64,000 bases of DNA from Sciscionella marina DSM 45152 (GCF_000379465.1 NZ_KB905380.1:620001-684000); one strand, 5' to 3'. Shown: positions 1 through 8,883, counted from the first letter of the stretch. Translations and numbers: made by a program. The notes: generated by a model not told the origin, from the letters alone.

Positions 1-289
1 GCCGACACCAGCCCGACCGGCTTGCGCACCGGACCAGTTCTGTTACTGGGCCGACGCGGACTATCACGGAAAGCCACAGGTCCTCGATCTCACCTCGGCG
101 ACCAGTTCCACCTGTGTTCCGCTCCCCGACGGCGCCGAAGCGCGCTCCTTCGTGAACAACCGCGCCCGGGAGATCACCCTCTACGAGGGCGATCACTGTT
201 CGAGCGAGGGGGACTTCCGCACCTATCCGGAGGCCACCGAGGTGCCCGCCGCGCCGTTCGTCGTGCGCGCGGTGGAGATCTGGAACTGA
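1..289 (+). CDS. Peptidase inhibitor I36-like secreted protein, 3' part only
   Basis: The frame is open from base 2 and stops with TGA at 287-289, giving about 95 residues with the 5' end outside the window. The readable part has a CAPDQFCYW segment, a FVNNRAREITLYEGDHC segment and evenly spaced cysteines. This resembles the beta/gamma-crystallin-like fold of peptidase inhibitor family I36, which in actinomycetes are small secreted proteins. Signal peptide and start cannot be seen. The gene converges on the PLP enzyme, with a strong hairpin (449-483) between them. Assignment rests on motif resemblance only; another small secreted crystallin-like protein is possible. Confidence 0.6.
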   Translation, partial: PTPARPACAPDQFCYWADADYHGKPQVLDLTSATSSTCVPLPDGAEARSFVNNRAREITLYEGDHCSSEGDFRTYPEATEVPAAPFVVRAVEIWN

Positions 290-448
290 CCGGCGAGTCC
301 GGTCGTCACAGCAAGGGCAGTCAGGCCGCGATGCCACGGGTGGCGTTTCCCGCACAGACCACCCACGGATCGAGTGCCCCGAATCGGCGAGCCACCCCAT
401 CCCCCTCGCCGAACCGATCCGTTCCCGCGGATGACGAGCCCTACCCGG

Positions 449-483
449 CGCGGGTGTCCGGACTGGGGGTCTGGACACCCGCG
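449..483. terminator. Bidirectional hairpin terminator
   Basis: CGCGGGTGTCC (449-459) pairs perfectly with GGACACCCGCG (473-483), and the stem continues inward for four more pairs (one G-T) to a 5-base loop. It lies between two convergent genes, so it probably ends both transcripts. There is no T-run, which is common for actinobacterial terminators. Confidence 0.6.
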
Positions 484-504
484 TCATCCCCGGAAGCGAT
501 CCGG

Positions 505-1623
505 TCAGGCGCGGCGAACAGCCTCACGGACCGTCTCCCATTCGGGCTCGGTGACATCCGGGACACCGGTTGCGACACCTTGATCCTTGAAACCGCTCGA
601 CGTAGCGATACATACCACCGGACCGGGGAATTCCGCGCTCTGCGCCCGCTTCCGGAAGCCTGCCAGCCCGGCGGTCGCCGAGAGCTCCTGCCACAGGCCA
701 TTGCGGCACAGTTCGTTCTGGGCGCGCGTCATCTCGGCATCGTCGACGAGCAGGGCGGCCCCGCCGCTCTCCCGGACCGTGCGGACGCCCCGGTAGCCAC
801 CCACCGGGGTGTCGATCGCGTACGCCGCCGTCGACCCGACGCTCACCTGCATGGCATCGCGCCCGAGGGCGATGGCCTGGGCGAGCGGGCCACCGGCGGC
901 GGGTTCACAGGAGAACATCCGGGGAATCCGATCGGTGCGCCCGATCCGGTTCAGCTCCACGAACCCTTTCCAGACACCGAAGAGCACCTCGCCGTATCCG
1001 GTCGGTACGAACACGGAGTCCGGCACTCCGAGGTCCGCGAAGATCTCGTAGGCGATGGTCTTGTACCCCTCGGCACCGAATGCGTGCCCGGTGTGGGTCA
1101 GGGTGCTGTTGCTGACCGGGTGGTAGCCGAATTCCGTCACGATCCGCCGCAGCAGGGGCCATCGGGCATCCGCCGGAACGGTCAACACGGTGGCACCGTA
1201 AGCACGGAGGAAGGACTCGACGGCGGGCGGCGCGCCCGCCGAGGCGAGCACCACGCATCTCAAGCCCGCGCGAGCCGCGTACGCGGCAGCCGAGGCGCCA
1301 TGATTGCCGGACGACGCCACCACGATGCCCTCCGCGCCCACCCCGACGGCAGCACTGACCGCGCAGCGATTCAGCCGGTCCTTGTGACTCCACGTGGGAT
1401 TGCGCGACTCGTCCTTGACATAGACGTCCCCGGCGAGCTGCACGAGCGGTGTGCCGCCCTCACCGAGTCCTGGGGCGAGCAGCGGTGGGAGCAGCGGGGC
1501 CCAGCGTTCGAGGCCGTCTCCGCGCCACGAGCCCGGAAACAGTTCCTCGGGGACCTGGCCGTATTCGTAGTCGACCTCGACCGGGTAAGCGAGTTTCCGC
1601 GCTGCTCGTCCGCGGACAGCCAC
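505..1623 (-). CDS. Threonine synthase-like PLP-dependent enzyme (fold type II), N-terminus out of frame
   Basis: This is a fold-type II pyridoxal-phosphate enzyme of the threonine synthase/threonine dehydratase superfamily. The SHKDR motif (Lys81 counted from the GTG at 1623) supplies the Schiff-base lysine and SSGNHG (104-109) binds cofactor phosphate. The continuous frame is 372 residues from GTG 1623, with an in-frame TGA two codons upstream and no good ribosome site. A well-placed AAAAGGGA plus ATG at 1708 opens the neighbouring frame and encodes a plausible N-terminus, so the true gene probably spans 505-1708 (about 400 residues) and carries one extra base near 1590. The substrate cannot be told from sequence: threonine synthase proper is possible, but so is an uncharacterised paralogue. 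No pathway partners flank it. Confidence 0.75.
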   Translation of the reverse strand: MAVRGRAARKLAYPVEVDYEYGQVPEELFPGSWRGDGLERWAPLLPPLLAPGLGEGGTPLVQLAGDVYVKDESRNPTWSHKDRLNRCAVSAAVGVGAEGIVVASSGNHGASAAAYAARAGLRCVVLASAGAPPAVESFLRAYGATVLTVPADARWPLLRRIVTEFGYHPVSNSTLTHTGHAFGAEGYKTIAYEIFADLGVPDSVFVPTGYGEVLFGVWKGFVELNRIGRTDRIPRMFSCEPAAGGPLAQAIALGRDAMQVSVGSTAAYAIDTPVGGYRGVRTVRESGGAALLVDDAEMTRAQNELCRNGLWQELSATAGLAGFRKRAQSAEFPGPVVCIATSSGFKDQGVATGVPDVTEPEWETVREAVRRA

Positions 1624-1708
1624 TGGTCAACGGTGGCCACAGTGGGTAGTGAACTGCCGGATCACCGAGCGATCGCTGGGCCATCGCAAGCGAATGACTG
1701 TCCACCAT
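1584..1708 (-). other. Out-of-frame N-terminal segment of the PLP enzyme
   Basis: Starting at ATG 1708, seven bases after AAAAGGG, this frame reads ...HYPLWPPLTSGCPRTSSAE, a tryptophan/proline/cysteine-rich start that looks like the N-terminal lid of threonine synthase-like enzymes. It then runs out of phase with the 372-residue frame that continues ...LAYPVEVDYEYG. Removing one A from the AAA run where the two frames meet joins them cleanly. Either the gene is inactivated or the assembly has a one-base insertion. Confidence 0.55.
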
Positions 1709-1738
1709 GAATATTCCCTTTTCGCAGGGAGTCAGACA

Positions 1739-1783
1739 CGAACGAGCGCGAAGCAGCGTTCGACACCACTTCGCGCTCGTTCG
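1739..1783 (-). terminator. Terminator downstream of nrdJ
   Basis: A 15-bp perfect stem (1739-1753 with 1769-1783) closes a 15-base loop. It lies 28 bases after the nrdJ stop and before the start of the PLP enzyme on the same strand, so it should separate the two transcription units. Confidence 0.7.
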
Positions 1784-1811
1784 GTTCAGGATCCGTCGAT
1801 CCGACGACCGG

Positions 1812-4670
1812 CTAGCTGCAGCCGGAGGTCGAGCCGCAGCCCTCGCACACGTAGCAGGAGCCCGCGGGACGCATCTTGGTCCCGCATGTCATGCACAGCG
1901 GGGCGTCGGCGGCCTTGCCCAGCTGCAGTTCGACCAGTTCCGTCGAACTGTGCGCCTCGCTCCTCTTCTCACCGCTGTCGATCTCCTCGCGCCGCGCGGT
2001 GGAGTCGACCGTGGTCCGCAGGCCTTCGAGGTCGACGTCGTCGCCGTCCGAGCTCTCGGCGGCCACCGCTGCGGTGCGCTCCTCGGCCGTGAAGATGCCG
2101 AGCTGGACCCGCTTCTCGTACGGCAGGTAGTCCAGGGCCAGACGCCGGAACAGGTAGTCGAGCACGCTGGTGGACATCCGCACGTCCGGGTCATCGGTCA
2201 TCCCGGCCGGCTCGAAGCGCAGGTTGGAGAACTTCTGCACGTAGAACTCGAGCGGAATGCCGTACTGCAGACCGACGGAGATCGACATGGAGAAGGCGTC
2301 CATCACACCGGCGAGCGTGGAGCCCTGCTTGCCGAGCTTGACGAAGATCTCGCCGAGCCCGTCGTCCGGGTAGGAACCGGCGTGCAGGTACCCCTCGGCG
2401 CCGGCGACCGTGAACGACACGGTCTGGCTCGGGCGCTTCTTCGGCAGGCGCTTGCGGACCGGCCGGTACTCGACGACGGTCTCCTTGGCCTCTTCCTTCG
2501 AGTGCTTGCCCGCGGAGAGCGGCTGCCCGACCTTGCAGTTGTCGCGGTAGATGGCGAGTGCCTTGAGGCCGAGCTTCCAGCCCTCGAAGTAGATCTCCTC
2601 GACATCCTCGATGGTCGCCGCCTCGGGCATGTTGACCGTCTTGGAGATCGCCCCGGACAGGAACGGCTGCACGGCGGCCATCATGCGCACGTGCCCCATC
2701 GGCCTGATGGAACGGTCGCCCATGGCGCAGTCGAACACCTCGTAGTGCTCGGGCCGCAGCCCGGGCGCATCGATGACGTTGCCGTGCTCCGCGACGTGCT
2801 CCACGATCGCCTCGACCTGCTCGTCCTGGTAGCCGAGTGAGGACAGCGCGCGCGGCACCGTCTGGTTGACGATCTGCATCGAGCCGCCACCGACGAGCTT
2901 CTTGAACTTGACCAGCGCCAGGTCCGGCTCGATACCGGTGGTGTCGCAGTCCATCATCAGACCGATGGTCCCGGTCGGCGCGAGCAGGCTGGCTTGCGCG
3001 TTGCGCCAGCCGTTTCGCATCCCGAGCTCGATGCCGTGCTGCCATTCCTCAGTGGCGAGCTTCTGCACTGCGCGATCGTTCCCGTGCATCGTGCGGATCA
3101 TGTCGTTCGCGGCGGCGTGCTTGCGCATGACCCTGCGGTGCGCCTGCTCATTGCGTGCGTATCCGGTGTACGGGCCGACCACCCCGGCCAGCTCGGCGGA
3201 ACGACGGTAGGCGGTGGCGGTCATCAGCGAGGTGATCCCGGCGGCGAGCGCACGGCCACCGTCGGAGTCGTACGCGTGACCGGTCGCCATCAGCAGGGCA
3301 CCGAGGTTGGCGTAGCCGATGCCGAGCTGGCGGAAGTTGCGCGTGGTTTCCCCGATCGCCTCGGTCGGGAAGTCCGCGAAGCTGATCGAGATGTCCATCG
3401 CGGTGATCGTGTACTCGACTGCCTTCGCGAAGGTCACCCCGTCGAAGGTGCCGTCCTCACCGAGGAACTTCATGAGGTTGAGCGAGCCGAGGTTGCAGCT
3501 CGAGTTGTCGAGGTGCATGTACTCGCTGCACGGGTTCGAGGCGGTGATCCGGCCGGACTCGGGCGCGGTATGCCAGTCGTTGATCGTGTCGTCGTACTGC
3601 ACCCCGGGGTCGGCGCACTCCCACGCGGCCTTCGCGAGCTTGTGGAACAACGACTTCGCGTCCGCCTCGTCGATGGTCTCCCCGGTCATGCGGGCGCGCA
3701 TCGGGAAGTTCGAGTTCGACTCGACCGCGCGCATGAACTCGTCGGTGACCCGGACCGAGTTGTTCGCGTTCTGGTACTGCACCGAGGAGATGTCCGAGCC
3801 GCCGAGGTCCATGTCGAACCCACCGTCGCGCAGGACGCGGATCTTCTCCTCTTCACGGGCCTTGGTCTCGATGAACTCCTCGACGTCCGGGTGGTCGATG
3901 TCGAGCACGACCATCTTCGCCGCGCGCCTGGTCGCGCCGCCGGATTTGATGGTGCCCGCGGAAGCGTCGGCACCGCGCATGAACGAGACCGGACCGGATG
4001 CCGTACCGCCGGAGGAGAGCAGCTCACGGGAGGAACGGATACGGGAGAGGTTGAGACCGGCGCCGGAGCCGCCCTTGAAGATCAGCCCCTCTTCCTTGTA
4101 CCAGTTGAGGATCGATTCCATCGTGTCGTCGACAGACAGGATGAAGCAGGCCGACACCTGCTGTGGGGAAGCGGTCCCGACGTTGAACCAGACCGGGGAG
4201 TTAAAGCTGAACACCTGGTGCAGCAGCATGTAGGTGAGCTCGTGCTCGAAGATCTCGGCGTCCTGTGGGCTGGCGAAATAGCCGTGGTCGACACCGGTGG
4301 CGACATAGGTCCGCACCACCCGGTCGATGAGCTGCTTGAGGCTGTGTTCCCGCGCCTCCGAGCCGATCGCCCCGCGGAAGTACTTGCTCGTGACGATGTT
4401 GGTCGCATTCACCGACCAGAACTCGGGGAACTCCACGCCACGCTGTTCGAAGTTGACCGAGCCGTCCCGCCAGTTGGTCATGACCACGTCGCGGTGCGCC
4501 CAGCGCACCTCGTCGTAGGGATGCACCCCCGCCGTGGTGTACACGCGCTGCAGCTCGAGCCCTTTGCCGCGGGCGTTCCAGCCGTTGACACCCTGCGCGG
4601 CCGCCTCCTCGGCGATCCGCGCGGCCTCGACCGCGTCGCCATCGGCCGATGTCGGCACCGATTCCGTCAT
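1812..4670 (-). CDS. nrdJ: Class II (adenosylcobalamin-dependent) ribonucleoside-diphosphate reductase
   Basis: Reduces ribonucleotides to deoxyribonucleotides using a thiyl radical made from coenzyme B12, so it works with or without oxygen. From ATG 4670 it is 952 residues, the size of the large actinobacterial NrdJ. The catalytic loop NPCSEYMHLDNSSCNLGSL (379-397) holds Asn379, the radical Cys381, Glu383 and Cys392, and Cys175 in QQVSACF is the partner of the redox pair. The C-terminal tail carries several CxxC cysteines (CMTCG, CYVCEGCG) for re-reduction. ATG 4670 was preferred to the longer open frame because AGGGAG lies eight bases upstream and the family start falls here. It follows nrdR by 72 bases and is probably cotranscribed and repressed by NrdR. 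No small subunit or activase gene accompanies it, as expected for class II. Confidence 0.97.
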   Translation of the reverse strand: MTESVPTSADGDAVEAARIAEEAAAQGVNGWNARGKGLELQRVYTTAGVHPYDEVRWAHRDVVMTNWRDGSVNFEQRGVEFPEFWSVNATNIVTSKYFRGAIGSEAREHSLKQLIDRVVRTYVATGVDHGYFASPQDAEIFEHELTYMLLHQVFSFNSPVWFNVGTASPQQVSACFILSVDDTMESILNWYKEEGLIFKGGSGAGLNLSRIRSSRELLSSGGTASGPVSFMRGADASAGTIKSGGATRRAAKMVVLDIDHPDVEEFIETKAREEEKIRVLRDGGFDMDLGGSDISSVQYQNANNSVRVTDEFMRAVESNSNFPMRARMTGETIDEADAKSLFHKLAKAAWECADPGVQYDDTINDWHTAPESGRITASNPCSEYMHLDNSSCNLGSLNLMKFLGEDGTFDGVTFAKAVEYTITAMDISISFADFPTEAIGETTRNFRQLGIGYANLGALLMATGHAYDSDGGRALAAGITSLMTATAYRRSAELAGVVGPYTGYARNEQAHRRVMRKHAAANDMIRTMHGNDRAVQKLATEEWQHGIELGMRNGWRNAQASLLAPTGTIGLMMDCDTTGIEPDLALVKFKKLVGGGSMQIVNQTVPRALSSLGYQDEQVEAIVEHVAEHGNVIDAPGLRPEHYEVFDCAMGDRSIRPMGHVRMMAAVQPFLSGAISKTVNMPEAATIEDVEEIYFEGWKLGLKALAIYRDNCKVGQPLSAGKHSKEEAKETVVEYRPVRKRLPKKRPSQTVSFTVAGAEGYLHAGSYPDDGLGEIFVKLGKQGSTLAGVMDAFSMSISVGLQYGIPLEFYVQKFSNLRFEPAGMTDDPDVRMSTSVLDYLFRRLALDYLPYEKRVQLGIFTAEERTAAVAAESSDGDDVDLEGLRTTVDSTARREEIDSGEKRSEAHSSTELVELQLGKAADAPLCMTCGTKMRPAGSCYVCEGCGSTSGCS

Positions 4671-4742
4671 GTCCAGCTCTCCCTTTGCTCCCACGTTCGA
4701 TGTCACCTGTCCATCCGGCGCCCTACCGCACCGGAACACCCG

Positions 4743-5309
4743 TCAGGTCTGGCCTTCAGCCTTTCGCCTGCCGCCCGCCTTCTCGTCCTTGGCAGTGCCG
4801 TCCTTCGCCTTGGCCTCGGTCCGCGTCCCCGTCTCGCCCTTCGCGGCGGCCCCGGACTTCGCGGCGATCGCCAGGCGCAGCTCGGCGATCTCCTTCTCGA
4901 AGTCCTCGACCGACTCGAACGAGCGGTACACGCTCGCGAAACGGAGGTAGGCGACCTCGTCCAGCGCCCGCAGCGGCCCGAGGATCGCGAGCCCGACCTC
5001 ACCGGTGGGCACCTCGGAGTATCCGCTCGCCCGTACGGTCTCCTCGACCTGCTGGGCGAGCTGCTGCAGTGCGTCCTCGTCGACCGGCCGTCCCTGGCAG
5101 GCCCTCCGCACACCGCGGACGACCTTCTCCCTGGAGAACGGCTCGGTGACCCCGGAGCGTTTCACCACGGCGAGCACCGTCTGTTCCACTGTCGTGAATC
5201 GACGGTCACATGCCGAGCAAGACCTCCGCCGGCGAATCGTCTGCCCCTCGTCGACCTCGCGGGAGTCGACAACGCGCGAATCCGTGCTCCTGCAGAACGG
5301 GCACCGCAC
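4743..5309 (-). CDS. nrdR: Transcriptional repressor NrdR
   Basis: NrdR senses ATP/dATP and represses ribonucleotide reductase operons. The 188-residue product starts with GTG 5309 (AAGGGAG upstream) and begins MRCPFC, the standard start. The zinc ribbon uses Cys3, Cys6, Cys31 and Cys34, and an ATP-cone domain follows at about residues 46-136. The last 40 residues are a Lys/Ala/Glu-rich extension beyond the usual length of about 150 and are probably disordered. It lies directly upstream of its target nrdJ. Two candidate NrdR boxes at 5398-5445 suggest autoregulation of the operon. Confidence 0.97.
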   Translation of the reverse strand: MRCPFCRSTDSRVVDSREVDEGQTIRRRRSCSACDRRFTTVEQTVLAVVKRSGVTEPFSREKVVRGVRRACQGRPVDEDALQQLAQQVEETVRASGYSEVPTGEVGLAILGPLRALDEVAYLRFASVYRSFESVEDFEKEIAELRLAIAAKSGAAAKGETGTRTEAKAKDGTAKDEKAGGRRKAEGQT

Positions 5310-5397
5310 GACGACTCACTCCCTTCGACGACGGACATCCTGTCGGTCGCACTGTGGACTGGCGGTGGACAGCCGGTGGATAACTCCGACTCGTCAA

Positions 5398-5445
5398 CCC
5401 CAACCTGTGGACTAACAACACCACTGTAACTACTAGATGTAGGGG
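5398..5445 (-). promoter_or_regulatory. Candidate tandem NrdR boxes
   Basis: Two 16-base sites at 5398-5413 and 5430-5445 lie about 90-135 bases upstream of nrdR. The second, with core CTAGATGTAG, fits the general NrdR pattern CwAnATnTwG well; the first, with core CAACCTGTGG, fits less well. Their starts are 32 bases apart, about three helical turns, which is the spacing known for paired NrdR boxes. A further dyad AGTGG-N4-CCACT (5454-5467) lies just upstream. Confidence 0.45.
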
Positions 5446-5532
5446 TGAGCTTAAGTGGTCGGCCACTAGACCGCAAGCCGACACCGGCAACGTGTCGCCC
5501 GGCTCCGACATGCCGGGCGCGAGCTGCGGTGA

Positions 5533-6150
5533 TCACCGAGCGAACCGGGAGCCCTCCGAAACGGGAACGACGATCGGCTGCCCGATCCGAACCACGGTCG
5601 AGGTGAGCCCATTGAGTTCCTGGATGCGCCGCAGCATCGCCGAATCGTCCACCTCGGGCGCGGCGGCCTCGGCGATCGTGGACAGCGTCTGCCCCTCGTG
5701 CACCTGCACCATCGCCGTGCGCTCCGGCACCCGGGGGGAACTCGCCGAGGAGAGCACGGCGAGCAGCGCGATCGCGAGCGCGGTGCACACGCCGGCGACC
5801 ACGAGCACGCGCACGGGACGGAACGCGAACCGCGGCGCACAGGCCGCGGCCGTGCCCGAACCGCCGGCCACCGCAAGCGGAGCCGTGGAACGCCTGCCAC
5901 GCGGGCGCACACCAGCACCGGAAGACCTGCGCAGGGTGCGCTCCCCGGATGCAGTCCCGGGCATCCGCGCCGGACCCACCCGCGGCGGCACCATCTGGAC
6001 AGGCACCTCGGAACACTCCGGAGCAACCGCCCGACCGAGCGCGTCCGGGCTCACGAGCGCCAGCGACCGGGTCGCCGACCGCCGCACCCGCGCCACGTGC
6101 CCGCGACGCTCCCCGCCCGTCCGCGCCGCCGAATTCATCACCGCCGTCAT
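5533..6150 (-). CDS. LysM membrane protein, probable SOS-induced cell-division inhibitor
   Basis: A 205-residue protein with a long Arg-rich cytoplasmic N-terminus, one membrane segment (about 114-134) and a C-terminal LysM domain (about 148-196) that would bind peptidoglycan outside the cell. Its position divergent from lexA matches M. tuberculosis Rv2719c (ChiZ) and corynebacterial DivS, which delay division after DNA damage. ATG 6150 was chosen because GAGGAGGA sits five bases upstream. A perfect SOS box (6177-6192) lies 27 bases before the start, so LexA should repress it tightly. The division-inhibitor role is inferred from locus and architecture; no catalytic domain is visible. Confidence 0.85.
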   Translation of the reverse strand: MTAVMNSAARTGGERRGHVARVRRSATRSLALVSPDALGRAVAPECSEVPVQMVPPRVGPARMPGTASGERTLRRSSGAGVRPRGRRSTAPLAVAGGSGTAAACAPRFAFRPVRVLVVAGVCTALAIALLAVLSSASSPRVPERTAMVQVHEGQTLSTIAEAAAPEVDDSAMLRRIQELNGLTSTVVRIGQPIVVPVSEGSRFAR

Positions 6151-6176
6151 GACTTCCTCCTCGATCTCACGGCCGA

Positions 6177-6192
6177 TCGAACATGAGTTCGA
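6177..6192. promoter_or_regulatory. SOS box (LexA operator) for the LysM gene
   Basis: TCGAACATGAGTTCGA matches the actinobacterial consensus TCGAAC-N4-GTTCGA at all 12 fixed positions. It is 27 bases upstream of the LysM gene start. Confidence 0.9.
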
Positions 6193-6257
6193 TCGAATGT
6201 CTGTGCGAAGTTCTACCATCAAGCACCGACAAAAATCGACAGCAAGCGGCGTGTCGC

Positions 6258-6273
6258 TCGAACACGTGTTTGA
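6258..6273. promoter_or_regulatory. SOS box (LexA operator) for lexA
   Basis: TCGAACACGTGTTTGA matches the SOS consensus with one change in the right arm. It lies 138 bases upstream of the lexA start and should give LexA autoregulation. Confidence 0.85.
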
Positions 6274-6410
6274 TCCGCGAATCGAATGGGGTTAGGTTGA
6301 ACAGCGAGGTTGCGCAGTGAGCGACACGGCGTGCGACAAACCGACGCGGCTGAGACGACTCTGAGACGACAGTCGGCGAACGAGGACGAGCGAGAACCAA
6401 GGAGGCACAC

Positions 6411-7163
6411 GTGGCTGGCCAGCCAAGGAAACCGGCCCGGAGCGGCGCGCGGGAGGCCCCCCGGGGCGGGGGAACGGACGCGAACGAGCACGAGGCCGAG
6501 GTCCATCCGTTTCCGGAACAGGACGACGAGCTCGGTGTACTGACCGTGCGCCAGCGCAAGGTGCTCGAGGTCATCCGGACCTGGGTCAGCGAACGCGGCT
6601 ACCCGCCGAGCGTGCGGGAGATCGGGGACGCGGTCGGACTGACCTCGACCTCATCGGTCGCCCACCAGTTGCGCGCGCTCGAGCAGAAGGGCTACCTGCG
6701 CCGCGATCCGAACCGGCCGCGCGCGGTGGGGGTGCTCACCGCGGCCGCGGTCCCCGAGGACGCCGAGGCCGAGTCCTCGACGCATCCGACCCCCTCCTAT
6801 GTGCCGCTGGTCGGACGGATCGCCGCCGGTGGGCCGATCCTCGCCGAGGAAGCCGTCGAGGACGTGTTCCCGCTGCCCAAGGAGATCGTCGGCGAGGGTT
6901 CGCTGTTCCTGCTCAACGTGGTCGGCGATTCGATGGTGGACGCGGCCATCACCGATGGCGACTGGGTCGTGGTGCGCCAGCAGCCGAACGCGGAGAACGG
7001 GGACATCGTGGCCGCCATGATCGACGGCGAGGCGACGGTGAAGACGTTCAAGCGCCGGGACGGGCACATCTGGCTCATGCCGCACAACCCCGCCTACGAG
7101 CCCATCCTCGGGGACGAGGCGAGCGTGCTCGGCAAGGTCGTCGCGGTGCTACGCCGGCTCTGA
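6411..7163 (+). CDS. lexA: LexA repressor, SOS master regulator
   Basis: LexA represses DNA-damage genes and cleaves itself when RecA filaments form. The 250-residue product starts at GTG 6411 (AAGGAGG upstream). A non-conserved N-terminal extension (about 1-40) precedes the winged helix-turn-helix (about 43-105), and the S24 peptidase domain follows. The self-cleavage site is Ala139-Gly140 in RIAAGGP; the catalytic dyad is Ser174 (GDSM) and Lys211 (VKTFKR). It is divergent from the LysM gene and shares an operator region with two SOS boxes. It converges on hflX with a hairpin between. Confidence 0.98.
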   Translation: MAGQPRKPARSGAREAPRGGGTDANEHEAEVHPFPEQDDELGVLTVRQRKVLEVIRTWVSERGYPPSVREIGDAVGLTSTSSVAHQLRALEQKGYLRRDPNRPRAVGVLTAAAVPEDAEAESSTHPTPSYVPLVGRIAAGGPILAEEAVEDVFPLPKEIVGEGSLFLLNVVGDSMVDAAITDGDWVVVRQQPNAENGDIVAAMIDGEATVKTFKRRDGHIWLMPHNPAYEPILGDEASVLGKVVAVLRRL

Positions 7164-7174
7164 TCCGGTCACCG

Positions 7175-7206
7175 ACCCGTGCGCCGGAGCACCACAGCGC
7201 ACGGGT
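7175..7206. terminator. Terminator hairpin between lexA and hflX
   Basis: ACCCGTGCGC (7175-7184) pairs with GCGCACGGGT (7197-7206), a 10-bp perfect stem twelve bases after the lexA stop. A second palindrome, CCTCCTGCAGGAGG (7248-7261), lies just past the hflX stop. Confidence 0.6.
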
Positions 7207-7264
7207 TCGTGGCCCGGCTCCGGGAAACTCGCGGAGCGGCACAAGTGCCTCCTGCAGGAGGGGG

Positions 7265-8740
7265 TCAGTGCCGCGCGTAGGGCTCCAGTGCCGCGGCGAG
7301 GTCGCCGTACACGAGCGCGCGCACCCTGGTGCCCTCGTCCCCGTGCTCGCTGCCGAGTACCTCGCCCTGCTCGTGCACCTTCGCCAGCAGATCACCCCGG
7401 GCGTACGGCACGAGCGCCTCGATCTCGATCCCCGGTTTGGGCAGCCGGTCACCGATCGCCGCGCGCAGCTTGTCGATCCCGACGCCGGTGTGTGCGGAGA
7501 CGAACAACGCGTCGGACAGTTCACCCTGCAGTTCGGTGAGCACGATCGGGTCGGCGTCGTCGATCTTGTTCACCACGAGCAGCTCCGGCGGCATCTCCCG
7601 CCCGGTGTCCGCGGTGATGTCCGCCAGCACCTCCCGCACCGCGATGACCTGGGTTTCCGGCATCGTGTCCGAGCCATCGACCACATGCACGAGCAGATCC
7701 GCCTCGGCCACTTCCTCGAGGGTGGACCGGAAAGCCTCCACGAGCTGGTGCGGCAGGTGCCGGACGAACCCGACCGTGTCGGTGAGCGTGTAGGTCCTGC
7801 CCTGCGGGGACTTCGTCCGCCGCGTCGTCGGATCCAGGGTCGCGAACAGCGCGTCCTGCACCAGCACACCCGCCCCGGTCACCGCGTTGAGCAGCGAGGA
7901 CTTACCGGCGTTCGTGTACCCGGCTATCGCGACACTGGGCACGGCGTTCGCGATCCGGCGGCCCCGCTTGGTCTCCCGCACGGTGCGCATCTCGGTGAGT
8001 TCCCTGCGCAGCTTCGCGATCCGCTTGTTGATCCGCCGCCGGTCGGTCTCCAGCTTGGTCTCACCGGGACCACGCAGCCCGACACCACCGCCGCTGCCGC
8101 CCGCGCGGCCACCCGCCTGCCGGGACAACGTCTGCCCCCACCCACGCAACCGGGGAACCAGATAGTTCAGCTGGGCGAGCTCGACCTGCGCCTTGCCCTC
8201 CTTGGAGCGGGCGTGCTGGGCGAAGATGTCCAGGATCAGCGCCGTCCGGTCGATCGTCTTGACCTTCAGCTTCTCCTCGAGATTGCGCAGCTGGCCCGGG
8301 GAGAGCTCACCGTCGCAGATCACCGTGTCCGCCCCGGTCGAAACGATGATGTCGCGCAGCTCCCGCACCTTGCCCGAGCCGATATAGGTCGACTGGTCCG
8401 GTCGCTGCCTGCGCTGCACGAGCGCCTCGAGCACCTGGGAACCCGCGGTCTCGGCGAGCCGGGCGAGTTCGGCGACCGAGGCCTCGGCGTGCTCCGCGCT
8501 GCCCTGGGTCCACACCCCCACCAGCACGACCCGTTCGAGCAGCAGCTGACGGTACTCGACCTCGTAGCCCTCGGTGAGCTCGGTGGACAGGCCCGCGACC
8601 CGGCGTAACGAGGAACGCTCCTCCAGCTCGAGCTCGCCGGTCGAGGGCGCCTGCTCGGGCGTGCCGATGGGGTCTCCGGAGATGTAGACGCCGCCGAGGT
8701 CGGTGGCCTCGTCGGTGTCGGTACGCAATGGTTCTGTCAT
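7265..8740 (-). CDS. hflX: GTPase HflX, ribosome-associated
   Basis: HflX is a translational GTPase that binds the 50S subunit and splits stalled or hibernating ribosomes. The 491-residue product has an N-terminal HflX domain (about 65-230) with the family motif GLRGPGE (221-227). A coiled linker follows, then the G domain: G1 GYTNAGKS (274-281), G3 DTVGF (321-325), G4 NKID (391-394). The N-terminal 50 residues are variable. It follows dapF on the same strand after 143 bases, in the dapF-hflX order seen in many actinobacteria. Confidence 0.97.
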   Translation of the reverse strand: MTEPLRTDTDEATDLGGVYISGDPIGTPEQAPSTGELELEERSSLRRVAGLSTELTEGYEVEYRQLLLERVVLVGVWTQGSAEHAEASVAELARLAETAGSQVLEALVQRRQRPDQSTYIGSGKVRELRDIIVSTGADTVICDGELSPGQLRNLEEKLKVKTIDRTALILDIFAQHARSKEGKAQVELAQLNYLVPRLRGWGQTLSRQAGGRAGGSGGGVGLRGPGETKLETDRRRINKRIAKLRRELTEMRTVRETKRGRRIANAVPSVAIAGYTNAGKSSLLNAVTGAGVLVQDALFATLDPTTRRTKSPQGRTYTLTDTVGFVRHLPHQLVEAFRSTLEEVAEADLLVHVVDGSDTMPETQVIAVREVLADITADTGREMPPELLVVNKIDDADPIVLTELQGELSDALFVSAHTGVGIDKLRAAIGDRLPKPGIEIEALVPYARGDLLAKVHEQGEVLGSEHGDEGTRVRALVYGDLAAALEPYARH

Positions 8741-8883
8741 GTTGTTTCCAGTGTGGCACGTCCAGCAGCACTGTCGAGTGATTTACCAAGGAGACCGGAG
8801 GTGAGCCGACTTCGACAGGTGAAATCCCTCGGCAGGCACGAGGGTCGGCTTGCCGGAGGTCGGATCGGTATCCACCAGCAAGG

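Noticed and set aside
22-1710. A 562-codon plus-strand open frame over the PLP enzyme
   Set aside because: Arg/Pro/Gly-rich translation with no family pattern, antisense to a gene with clear catalytic motifs.
2994-5429. An 811-codon plus-strand open frame over nrdJ and nrdR
   Set aside because: Shadow of two well-supported genes on the other strand; no domain recognisable.
5454-5467. Dyad AGTGG-N4-CCACT near the nrdR promoter as a third NrdR box
   Set aside because: Lacks the AT-rich core of NrdR boxes and is out of the expected spacing; noted only as a possible site for another regulator.
8783-8883. An open minus-strand frame after dapF that reads like a protein end (TLLVDTDPTSGKPTLVP...)
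   Set aside because: It is out of frame with dapF, whose family C-terminus is already complete at 8884, and it has no start or ribosome site. A high-GC open frame is the simpler explanation.
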